From positions 28,098,537 to 28,162,536 of the forward strand of contig NC_079209.1 of NCBI RefSeq assembly GCF_026745355.1: a DNA stretch of 64,000 nucleotides, in the 5' to 3' direction. A program made the position numbers and the translations under genes. This document shows, piece by piece, positions 1 to 9,695 of the stretch. Every line of letters starts with the position of its first letter. Within the stretch, counting starts at the first letter, position 1. The notes under the pieces were generated by a model. It searched no databases. It saw nothing but the letters and a program-made list of their open reading frames with translations, and was not told where the DNA came from. The DNA is from Beta vulgaris subsp. vulgaris. Lineage: Eukaryota; Streptophyta; Magnoliopsida; Caryophyllales; Amaranthaceae.

Positions 1-1223
1 ATATTATAAGGCAACAAAATTGCAGGTACATGATAAATTACTGTCACTATTGAAAAAGAATCTGTTTCCACTTCTAGTTTGTTTCTCTTCTTCATGTCGT
101 GTTTTCTGGTCTATTTTCTTTAAAAAATCTATTATCTTGTTCGTCATTCTATCCTATTCATTTCTCAGTTTTCATGTAGGCTTCTCTTGCAATTTAGGTA
201 AGACGACAACTAATCATATAATTGTCCACGTTAGACAAAACTTGAGTCTGTTAGTGTCATGAAAGCATAGTTTTATTTTTGATTCGCTGAAAGTCTAAAA
301 CAAGAAAATTCTTGAAAAACCTTGACATGTCTTGCTTTTTTTTTTGTTGTTGTTTCTAGCAGGTTTCATTGCCCTTGATCACTTGGAGTTATGTTGAGAA
401 AGCATACTTAATCATTTTTTTATTGTTGTTTTTTTATCTTGAACGATTCCTGTATTATCACTTAGTCTTGATTAGTATTTTATTTTTGTTTTTGACAGGG
501 AGATGTATCATATTTTGATGTAAATGTATAATGTACTAGAGAAAATGAAATACAACTTTTAATATTGTGTTTGTAATACAAGTAATTCATATGCTAAAAT
601 AATTTTCAGCTTTATTGATTTAAATTTTTTTTTGTAAAGGAGGGAAGATTATAATTATGTTTTGAATTAAATTTATGTGGTTGTCCTTTAAAATATTAAT
701 TTTCAGAAACATTTTTATATTACCTCTAATTATATCTCGAGGCAAAATTCATATGATTGCCCCTAAATATATGTGGTTTTTAGAAGCAATTTGTTATATT
801 GCCTCTAATTATATTGCGAGATAAAATTATATGGTTGCCCCTAAATATATGTAGTTTTTAGAAGCAATATGTTTTATATTGTCTCTAATTATATTTTGAT
901 GCAAGAATATATATTGTTGCCTCTAATTATATTTTGAGGCAAGAATATTATATGGTTGCCTCTAATTATATTTTGAGGCAAGAATATATATGGTTGCCTC
1001 TAATTATATTTTGAGGCAAGAATATATGGTTGCCTCTAAATGTCGAGTTTTTTAGAGGCAACTATTTATATTGCCTCAAAAAGGGACTTTTAGAGGCAAC
1101 CATTAATTAGCGACGGAACTATTAGAGGCAACCACTAATTTGCTTCAAAAGGCAATTAGAGGCTACATCTTTGGTTTCAGAGGCAAATTTACCTTGCCTC
1201 TATATGCGATTTTTCTTGTAGTG
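1..1223 (+). mobile_element. CACTA (En/Spm) transposon, right-hand part
   Basis: The stretch ends at 1223 in TTCTTGTAGTG, the reverse complement of CACTACAAGAA, the classic plant CACTA terminus. Just inside it are subterminal motifs built on TTGCCTC/GAGGCAA and a GCGACGG motif, both typical of this superfamily. The next three bases (1224-1226, GAT) would be the 3-bp target duplication, but the left terminus lies outside the window so this cannot be confirmed. No transposase coding is visible in this part. A short ORF at 20-262 is AT-rich, matches nothing I recognise and is not called. Confidence 0.7.
700..1205. repeat. Palindromic subterminal repeat array of CACTA element
   Basis: Repeated hairpin units of the form TTGCCTC, about 12 AT-rich bases, GAGGCAA occur in near-perfect copies at 917-942, 956-981 and 994-1019, with more diverged copies on both sides. 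Each unit is its own inverted repeat and the units sit about 40 bp apart. In CACTA elements such subterminal motifs bind the element's DNA-binding protein; that role here is inferred from the family. Confidence 0.7.
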
Positions 1224-2228
1224 GATGAATGATATGTGACTAGGACAACTATTTAGATATGAGGTTTGACTATTTGAAACAGATCCTTTTATTGAACCAG
1301 GTGATATACTCTTAACATAATAGTTAGAAACTAATAATAGTGTTGATTGACATGTACTTATTGAAGGAAAGGTTCTAAATGGGATGCCAGCTAGATATTG
1401 AAAGACATATGATAATTTTGGTAATAGTTATTATGAATGAAATTTAAGGACTGCATAGAAATTGAGAGTTTCTTTTCCGTGCAAATTGTCTGATATGAGT
1501 TCTCATCTTTCTTGATGGGATATATCATAATGTGATAGATTTCTTTGCTTTACTTGTTGAGAGGCTTACTTACCAATGTTGGATGCCTATGTACACGACC
1601 TTGATATATGGCTTAGATCCCTAAAAGAATGAACATATGATTGTAATTATCTCAGCATGGATTCTCTTCGGTCTAGTAAACAATGTATCTACATGGTCGT
1701 AGATATATTCCTTTTGAGTTATGACTATTTAAGTTTCATACTGAGTACTGCATTTTCTTTAGTCATTGTAAAGGATGCTCCTTATATTCATCGAGTTCTG
1801 TTCATCACAGGGTTTGTTGTAACACTAACTTCAACTCACATAACTCCTCCTTAATTTTCTTTGTGGTGGTATTATCTCTCATCAGAAAAAGAATGTGATT
1901 CTGTCATCTAGAATACTGGAGTTTGCTTGTAACTGATAAGAAAATGGAGCTGGTGACATATTGTTTAAGTAATATTCAGCATCATCTAGAATATTAGAGT
2001 TTGCTGGTGAGTCTCAAGTTTCTCCAAGTTTAGTGGTTCTGCGATTTGAGGAAGACAATGTAATAGAACTTTGAGAAGTGCTTGCTTATTAGCTTCTGTT
2101 CTCTCTATTCCTTAAGTTGTACTTTGTTACACAACCTTTCTCTATTTCTTTAGCTTACATGTGATCGAAAAGTATTTACATGTTTTGTTTTGTAGGGATT
2201 GTGACAATGTTATTATGACCTATTGTAG
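1224..2228. other. No gene recognised (probable interior of second CACTA)
   Basis: This AT-rich stretch lies between the first CACTA end and the first coding block. A 65-codon ORF at 1657-1854 shows no family I recognise and no flanking signals. The stretch probably belongs to the larger CACTA element that ends at 7258, and could be decayed intron or coding sequence of it. Confidence 0.3.
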
Positions 2229-2946
2229 CAAAAGGACACGAGTTGCTGCTGCTTCAGTATCTAATGATGTTGCTTCAGATTTCGCTGCACCAACTACTTG
2301 ACGTTCTCCTGCCATGATACCTGAGATGAAGCCCATGGGTTTGAATAACTCACAAGCAGGACAAACACTTCAACCCCCTATTATTCGACATTCAAGTACA
2401 ACTACTACTCTACCTCAACACAAACCTTCAGCATCTGCTTCATTTTCTCCAGCCATGATTCCACAATCAAGAGCAGCTACAACTTGTACCATATCTCAGC
2501 AAAAACTTTTAGCATCCGTTGCCATGATTCCAAGGTCAAGAAGAGCAGCTTCTACTATACCTCAGAAAGATCCTTTAGCATGTGACATGTTACCTCCACT
2601 AAAACCCATGGGTTCGAATACCTCACAAGCTGCAAAAAAGACTCATCCTCCTATTATTCTACAATCAAAGACTACTAGTAAGCTACCTAAAATTAACCCC
2701 ATGGGTCATAATGTAGTGAAGTCATGCAAAAGGCCGCAATCTCACATATCGTCACAATCTTCAAGACCTATTGTGATTCACTTTGTACTCCAAAACAGAG
2801 CACAAGGTACTAATGCATTAGAGCTGGTGCAGCCAAGGGAGCCTAAGAAATCTGTAGATGATAATCTAATGATATATGCGTGCATAATGCATCTAATACA
2901 ATGTGAAACAAGTGGGTGTGCATATTCATTGTTGGACTTGGTTTAA
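2229..2946 (+). pseudogene. Pro/Ser/Thr-rich N-terminal exon, CACTA protein
   Basis: An open frame runs through this stretch with one in-frame stop (TGA at about 2299-2301). After the stop it reads 210 codons from the ATG at 2314. The protein is low in complexity, rich in Pro, Ser, Thr and Gln, and holds imperfect internal repeats: MIP followed by a basic or Ser pair recurs three times, KPMG or NPMG three times. Such an N-terminal region often precedes the conserved domain in plant Ptta/En/Spm proteins. It lies about 420 bp upstream of the first conserved exon on the same strand, so it is probably the 5' exon of that gene. The splice donor was not identified. The stop could mark decay, or the gene could begin at 2314. 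No catalytic motif is present. Confidence 0.45.
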
Positions 2947-3368
2947 AACACAAGTTGAATTGGTTGTAATTAAAACTTCTGTAAAGAAAGAGGTATTTGT
3001 AGATACAGTGGCAGTAATAAGTGTCAATCCAATAATTTAGAATATGTTTTGTCCATTGCTCGTAATTAAATTTGTATGGGAAGTTTGAGGAAGGTTTGAG
3101 GCCAGCATGATTTTTTTTAATTGAGCTCCTTTATCAGGCATTATGAAGCTCAGTGGAAACCTAAGTGCATCATTGTAATCTTCTTTTCAGTAACAAGTTA
3201 GGGGGCTTGCTGATTGGGGAGATTTTTGTTAGGTAACAAAATTAATCGAGCATATGAAAGATCGTAATTGTTATTTTCTTGCATATGCAAATCATTCTAT
3301 CATTTTAAGGCTTGAAAGAATTGACGATTTCATCCCACTTTTTCATGGTTTCATATTATCTTTGGCAG

Positions 3369-6192
3369 ATTCTAAGGGTGAACTTCAGTTGATGAGCGGT
3401 TCAATTCAGCCCATAGACATTTGGCACAGTCGTGGTGTTAGGTACCATGTGCAGTTTAATGAGTTCTACTATCCAATTAGGAAAGGTTGGCATATCTTGG
3501 TGCGATTTCTAGGAAGTGTAGCAAAGGATGGGACCTATTGTCCAATTGGAGAAAAGAATTGGCATCATGTTGACGTGAAACTTAAAACTAAAATTGTTAT
3601 GAAGATGAGAGTATGCATACAAGTTCACAAATTAAATTTGGATATATATATATATATATATGTTTCTTATTAGCTATGACTTATTGATCTTGCATTATTT
3701 TCTTTTCTTTTTCGTTGAAGGAACATTTTGTGATTCCTGAGGATAAGGTCTATAATACATTAGCTCTGCAACGTGTTGACAAATGTTGGAGGCACTATAA
3801 ATACTCCCTTAAATTGTCATTCTTCAAACCTGATAAGCTCACAGAGGAAGAACATTATGATATTGTGCCTAGTGCACATACTTGTTCTGAGTGGAAACCA
3901 TTGGTTCAATATTGGTTCTCACTCAAAGGACATGTACTTCTTTCATTTTCAATTTATTATTATAACGTGTGACACATCTTACTTCTACAATATTAACTAA
4001 AACTTCCATTACGAGTGTAGCAATTGTTTGAACTTGGAAAAGCGCCACGAGCAGCTCAAAATCAAGTTCATACGTTGGGTTCTACTAGTTACGCTAATAT
4101 ACGAGCTGATTATGTAAGAAATAAATTTTCACTATCATAGTTTCAATTAATTGAATCATCCTCCTTTATTTTAGTACATAACACTTTTATTAACTTCCTG
4201 CCCTTTTGCCAAAAAAAAAAAAAAAAAAACTTCCTGCCTTATTGTGTGTTTGGCTTATATTAAACAAAACTTGTTTCCAGTCGTGTGCAAAGCATGGATG
4301 TCGGTTTAGTTGGTTGAGTATAGAAATAATTTTTTTAATCAATGAGATTAATTTTGTATTTGTCACCCCCTCACCTGTAAAAGAGAACGTGTTAGATATG
4401 TTCCAAGAACTAAGAAATTCTCTTTACACAACTTTCTCTCAGCAAATAATTTCACATCTTTCCGATTTTATGCTAGTATTTCTTTATTGGGGGGTGGGAG
4501 GGTTCAGGGGGAAGGGGGAGGGGATCCTTTCTGCATTATAAGGGAATTATACTTGACCAGTTGTAAAAATCAAATCAAAAACAGAAGTAGATTTATTCTG
4601 TACTCCAAACAAGGTAGCACAATTCCATCTCGAAGTAAGTTGACAGTTTTGAGCTACAGGACTGGACCTAAATTTGACTCAATTAGAAATTAACCAGAAC
4701 TGAATTGAATATGTTATGACCCAAGAATTATCGAAACCATATCTACATAAACAAAAAGCAATCCAAGTGACCCATTCGCAAGGTCTAAAGCAGGTCTAAA
4801 GCAATAGAAAGGTGAAGGAAATGTAATTGAAAAGTTGTCTTCTTTTATATATAGATTGAAAAAGAGAGAAGCGTATGCTTTTTGTTTTCATAGGACAATA
4901 TTGGTTTAGTTATTGAGAAGCTAAATAATATTCAATACTTGTAATCTTTTGTTGACAAATAATACCATGTTTGGAATTGGCTCAATGGTTGTTTCATGGA
5001 AACATAAGCAATAGATTAGAGATTTGATGCACGTGGGATTTTCCCCTTTGTGATAAATTAACTTGCAGAATGTGGTGCCATGTGATATGCCAAATTATCT
5101 ATAAGTATGATGTGGCATTGTATCATTTTTAGAAAGAGTGTGTCACTTAGCAGAGTCTCACAGATAGTATCGATGTAGTAATGGCAACTTCAACTTGTTA
5201 AATTGGGTTTATGTTATTAGTATATCTAAAAAAGAGAAAGGGATTGTCACTTGTGCTGCGACTTCCCACTTTAGAGGGTTGATACATGGCAGCAATATTC
5301 TAAGGTTGACATGACAAGTTCAGTTTACCATAGTATTATTCATGTTAGTTTTTGTTGTTCTACTGCTGTCGATGTAAAATACATATCTCTGTTGGTTCAA
5401 TATTCTGTGGACTTATAAGTTATAAGGGGTTAATCTGAAAAGAATTCAATGATTAAGCTATTTATCTTATTACTACTAACAGAATAAAGGAAGACGAAAT
5501 GTGCATTAAACGATTTTTGCATACTAAATAACAGGTTATTGTCTCTAATCTGTCATGGCTAAGGGTTTAAGCATGAAGGAGTTACAGGATTCTTGTACCT
5601 TTGTGTAGAAGTAGGAAATATATGCATATCCTTAATCTTCTTTGATGTAACATTCTTAAAACAATCTACTATAATGACTTACTACAAGGTAACTAATTAC
5701 TTATAGGAAGATGAGTATGGAGAAGAAATGAGCTTGATTGAACTTTGGGAAGCAACTCATAAGAGGAAGGATGGAACATATCTTGAAGGCACGGACACTT
5801 CAGACTTTCTGGTACTTGGTCTAACACATTAGTCTATCTTTGCATTCTATTTTTGTATCATCAGATTTATATTATTTATTCCCTAAAAAATTGTGCAGGA
5901 GGATGCAAAGGCAAAGGTTGATTCATTAAAGCTTTGTAATCCTACTATGCCTCGTGTTGACATTGAGAATGAAGCCTTTCAAACTGTCATGAATGGACAT
6001 GAAGTACATGAACGACCCTTGGAATATGGATTTGGGGTGAAAAAAAGCGATATTCATGGGGTGCGTGGTATACTTAGAAAAGAAGGAAATGGAAAACTTA
6101 AAAGGAGACTTGTGGAACTAGAAAACATTGTGGAAACATCTTTATTGAAGAAGAGAAATGAGGAACTTGAAAAACAAAACAAAGAGAACTAA
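3369..6192 (+). CDS. CACTA transposase-related protein (Transposase_24, Ptta/En/Spm)
   Basis: I read five exons: 3369-3610, 3721-3933, 4021-4113, 5707-5811 and 5899-6192 (stop TAA). Every intron has GT and AG borders, and the four introns between these exons are all phase 0. The third and longest is about 1.6 kb. The exon at 5707 codes for LWEATHKRKDGTY, close to the hallmark ELFEATHTRKDG-type block of Pfam Transposase_24; the exon at 4021 gives the preceding block STSYANIRADY. The last exon ends in a Lys/Glu-rich probable coiled coil. This protein class is the accessory, DNA-binding partner in CACTA elements rather than the DDE nuclease. The reading frame after 6192 continues in another frame to about 6349, suggesting a frameshift that shortened the C-terminus. 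The first exon enters in phase 1, so a 5' exon, perhaps 2229-2946, is needed. Confidence 0.65.
4192..4238 (+). repeat. Minute A-tailed insertion with target duplication
   Basis: The 11-bp sequence AACTTCCTGCC occurs at 4192-4202 and again at 4228-4238. Between the copies lie CTTTTGCC and a run of 17 A. An A-tail flanked by a direct repeat is the signature of target-primed reverse transcription, here an extremely 5'-truncated LINE or SINE copy inside the 1.6-kb intron of the CACTA gene. Confidence 0.6.
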
Positions 6193-6349
6193 CAAGTTTG
6201 ATGAGCATACTAAGATGATGAAGACTGTTGCTACACATTTTTCTCTAGTGTTGGATGCGGTGCGTGATGGAAAAGCTTATGCTTAACTTATAGATGCTGC
6301 AAAGTCAGCTATGCATTTGATTACTACAGAGGAATTGTTATAATATTAT

Positions 6350-6869
6350 CATTCATTGTTTCACTTGAATTATCAAAATCAAGTTGCTTACTAGTTACCT
6401 ATTCTTTTCTTTTGTGATTAACTAACTTTTTTACATCTTTTATAATTGACCCTCACTATAATATATCACATTATATAAGATTACTTATGTCATTCTTTTT
6501 TTTTTTTCAAGGATCAAGATGATGGTGAAGGAAAAGAAGCCAAGTATTCATTAAATTATTAGAACTCCTAAAGCTATTAATGATTTGAAAAGGCCTTGTA
6601 AAAGATATATTTATTTTGTTATGTTTTTTTTGTAAGGTTTTAAGAAGTTGATAGTAGACATTATCTAATTGACTTATTTTATTTGTGATCGAACAGAATA
6701 TTTTAGTGTGTATTTAGTCATAGTTAATTAAGACAGATATTAATATTATTATATATTATTGGTCATTTCTACTTAAGTATTTTTTATTGGAAAATCGCTT
6801 ATAATATATTATATTTGATCCATATCTAATTAAACAATGGCTATTCTTATTATTAGATGTTTTTTCTAG
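6350..6869. other. AT-rich 3' flank of CACTA gene
   Basis: No ORF or repeat is recognised. The stretch probably contains the 3' end of the transposase-related gene (several AT-rich stretches could serve for polyadenylation) and leads into the subterminal repeats. Confidence 0.3.
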
Positions 6870-7258
6870 GCTAAAATCTCGGCACTTTTTGGTGTTAAGA
6901 GTTCTTTTGGCTCTAAAAATTTATTTGTGGAGGTAAAATAATCTTGATGCTGGAATGTGTCTAAAGCATATTGCGCAACGCAGAAAAGCGTTGAGAAACC
7001 CAACACAAAACAGCGTCACAAGTCATAAGCATAATTCAAGACGCGGAAAAGCATTGAGAAACTCAACACAAAAAAGCATCACAAGTCATAACTGGACGCA
7101 TCTCTGCGTTGAGAATCTCAACGGAGTAATATGTCGAGAATTCTCCACGCGTGAAATCTCGACACTTTTACATTGCGTTGAGAATCAATTTCTCAACACT
7201 TTTTTCCATCCAGAATATTGAGAAAAAGCGTTGAGAAAACACTATTTTTCTAGTAGTG
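6870..7258 (+). repeat. Subterminal repeats and right terminus of second CACTA
   Basis: Motifs related to GCGTTGAGAA and its complement TTCTCAACGC recur about a dozen times in both orientations. Two imperfect 50-bp copies (about 6977-7027 and 7041-7090) form a tandem pair with a period of about 63 bp. The block ends at 7258 with TAGTAGTG. The motif differs entirely from that of the element ending at 1223, so the two CACTAs belong to different families. Confidence 0.65.
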
Positions 7259-7826
7259 AGTACTTGAAGCCTTCGAAACATGTCTTTGTGTGAAATCAGA
7301 GGGGAGGAAGCATTTCTTCATCCTTGTCTTCAACTTCTTCCATGAACTTATGCTACGCTTGCCATCCTTGCGCCACTTAGTCTTTAGGTTCTCATCCATA
7401 GGCTAGCATATCCTGCGAGTTTTAGAATAGCCACCTTGAACCTCTTGGCATCATCATAGTCCTTGTAATCAAAGACTCGTTCCATACTTTGTAACCACTC
7501 TAAAAACTTCTCTGGTGTCATGGCGCCATCAAACTCATGCAAGTCGAGTCTTAGGCCTTGATCATCCTCCTTTGGTGGTATTCTATGTCTAGGATTGTTA
7601 GTCTCATTATCTGAACTAACCTCTTGGGGGCTGTTTAGAGTACTCCTAACAGAACTAGGAGTGTTGTTGGGTTGTTGGCCATGCATCCCTTATTGCATCA
7701 TACGCATCAATTCGTCCATACGTGTGGTTAGATCTTCCAATTGTCGATCCCTACGCACGTTTTGTACCTTCTCAAAGGTTGTCCCCTAGGGACTCTACCC
7801 TCCCTCCCACCTTGTTCGTCGTCCAT
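7259..7826 (-). pseudogene. Ty3/gypsy gag fragment, interrupted by CACTA
   Basis: On the minus strand a gag protein starts near 7826 (MDDEQGG) and continues with shifts of frame. It has a basic N-terminal stretch with LTTRMDEL, then the retrotransposon gag block FDGAMTPEKFLEWLQSMERV at about 7500, then a Lys/Arg-rich block ending in RFLPSDF-like residues near 7290. Gag forms the virus-like particle that packages element RNA. The gene stops abruptly at 7259, exactly at the CACTA terminus, so the insertion cut it. At least two frameshifts and a stop (before 7686) show that it is dead. The 5' LTR and primer site lie just upstream (8138-8733). The rest of the element, and the other side of the CACTA, are outside the window. 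Confidence 0.7.
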
Positions 7827-8137
7827 AGCACAATCCAATCAGAAACTTGGATTAAAGCTCAAAAATTGCACTCCAAGCAAACGAAGGAACTAGGTTTATG
7901 ATTCGAGTCTTGGACTTTTTGAAGGATCTTGAATGATTTTATTTCACCACTTGACAACTATTAATAATCTCCTTTGATGAAACTTTGTGGAAAATCAAGA
8001 ATATTTAAAAAAAGATTTGATCTTTAAGAGTTTCTTGAAGATCAAACTACTCCCCCTTAAAGGAAAAAAAGCGAAAAAAATAAAACCTTATGTATGATGG
8101 CTCGAATTTTTTTCTATTAATGGATGTCACCAAAGCT

Positions 8138-8149
8138 CTTGATACCAGA
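8138..8149 (-). other. Primer-binding site, initiator Met tRNA type
   Basis: On the minus strand this region reads TGGTATCAAGAGC (8137-8147 with neighbouring bases), which is the usual TGGTATCAGAGC site for initiator tRNA-Met with one extra A. It lies 2 bases inside the LTR end and just upstream of gag, which fixes the orientation. Confidence 0.65.
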
Positions 8150-8733
8150 TGATGTATTTAATCTTGGTAGATTAAATAGAATTGCGGAAGAACGTGTAAT
8201 AAGTAACTATATGTTCAAACAAGAATAAAAAATAAGAACAAGATAGTTCTTAGCTTATTCAATGATAAAGGCAAAGCCACCACAATGAATAATCTAAGGG
8301 TTTTGATGCATAAAGGCAAAGCCACCAGTAATCAAGAGAATTGTGCTTGCACACTTAAGTTTTAAGAAAACTCACAAAAACTTTATTTATTCACTTCTGA
8401 AAATAATCGACTACATGCTATATATTTATACTAGATCATTCATGCTAATCCTAGCAGGAATCGTGCATGCTAAACTTAGTAGGCTTAGGACAAATCCCTA
8501 AGTCCTAGGCTCCTAAGACTTTTGAATCATGTAAAATCCATCGTTTAAGAACGTAGGCAAAACCATGATTCCTAATACAATTATAACTAGGAAAGCAATA
8601 AAGATAGTATGAGTCATAACAGATTTAGAACTCTCATAGACATGTTAATCACACGCCTAATCCATGCTAGCTAAGTTGGTTAGCAAACATGCTACCACCT
8701 TGGTACCCCATGAAGAGTCCTTCATGTACATCA
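8150..8733 (-). repeat. LTR of gypsy element (5' LTR, minus strand)
   Basis: The repeat begins TGATGTA and ends TACATCA, a perfect 7-bp terminal inverted repeat with TG...CA ends, 584 bp long. It adjoins the primer-binding site and gag remnant on the left. The partner LTR is not in the window. Confidence 0.65.
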
Positions 8734-9217
8734 ATTGAGCCAAGGTTCACTGAAACATTCTTAGGAACAAGAGCTATTCTTTATGAGTTTAATACATTTA
8801 GGAGGAACATAAGTGGGAAATCAACTCATCTGGGAGGGAACCCAACTTTTGTGGGTTTTCATTTTGTATACAACATAGATTTTGTGCATTATTAATTAGT
8901 CATTCAGATAATTACTCTTTTTCTCGCATGTGATATCATATTTGGCTCCGCAACCATTAACACATACGATCTTTCTGTCTTTGTGTCTCTCTCTCTTCCT
9001 TGAGTCCGTCTTTTTATATTTATTTCAAATATTTTTTTCGTTTCTTTTAAATAGTTATACTTTATTTTTAACGCTCACCAGTTTAAATATTTGAACATTA
9101 ATATAATAAACTTGCATTTGTAATAATTATATATTTAGACGAATCAAACTAGATCTCACATTATTATATTTTTCCTTACCCATCAATCACGAATGATAGT
9201 CAAACAACATTGTGTGA
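8734..9217. other. No feature recognised
   Basis: AT-rich sequence flanking the gypsy LTR. The bases just after the LTR (ATTGA) may be one copy of its target duplication; the other copy is out of view. No coding or repeat structure is seen. Confidence 0.3.
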
Positions 9218-9410
9218 AGAGTTTGTCTTGTAAGAGACCGCCTACTTTTAAATTAAAATTAGGCAATGGTAAACCAAATATTAAAAAGAGAATGAGCCCA
9301 ATAGTGACTAGGTTAATTTCTTTCCGTGACTAGTTTAATCTATTTAGTGACTAAGTCTACTTTTATATTAAAATTAGACCGTCTCCTTTAATAAATTTTT
9401 TTGTGTGAAT
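9218..9410. repeat. MITE-like repeat family, copy 1
   Basis: The unit of about 190 bp has imperfect inverted ends: GAGACCGCCTA on the left, and the complement of GAGACGGTCTA on the right. It shares most of its length with 34328-34500, including the block GTGACTAGGTTAATTTCTTT. A third diverged copy lies inverted near 38345-38560. No ORF is present, which suits a small non-autonomous element. Confidence 0.55.
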
Positions 9411-9695
9411 GGTGTCATAACTCAAAGTGTAACCATTAAAAAAATAGGAGTATATATCTATAGAAAGAACCTATGATTGCATAATATTTACTCTTAATAT
9501 ACAATGCCCAAATCTAATAGGACAACTAATCTAGGATGGAGAATGTGTTATTATATTAGGGATTTATGAAAAAATTCACATGAAAGTTGGTTATTTAAGA
9601 TAATATTCTTGGAGGAAAGCCAATATTAGCGACAATCACTTTATTATCTATTATATAAGTGAAGGAGGGAGAAAGATGGTGTTCACTCACAAAAA

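Larger units (their letters stand above)
1227..7258 (+). mobile_element. Second CACTA transposon, coding part and right end
   Basis: The right end at 7258 reads TTTTTCTAGTAGTG, the complement of CACTACTAGAAAAA, a standard plant CACTA terminus. A Transposase_24-type gene lies inside. The flanking gag gene starts directly after 7258, so the element is inserted in a gypsy retrotransposon. No matching left end (CACTACTAG) is found between 1224 and 7258. The left end is therefore probably upstream of the window, with the element ending at 1223 nested inside this one. The left coordinate given here is only the edge of that nested element. Confidence 0.6.

Noticed and set aside
1657..1854. 65-codon hydrophobic ORF
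   Set aside because: AT-rich and hydrophobic in a way expected of T-rich sequence; no flanking signals or family.
4206..4693. ORFs of 111 and 68 codons
   Set aside because: They start in an A-run, pass through a G-rich simple stretch, and lie in the intron of the CACTA gene.
2229..6349. Possibility that the exons are a host gene rather than a transposon gene
   Set aside because: The Transposase_24 hallmark, the position ahead of CACTA subterminal repeats and the same strand as the right end all favour a transposon gene.
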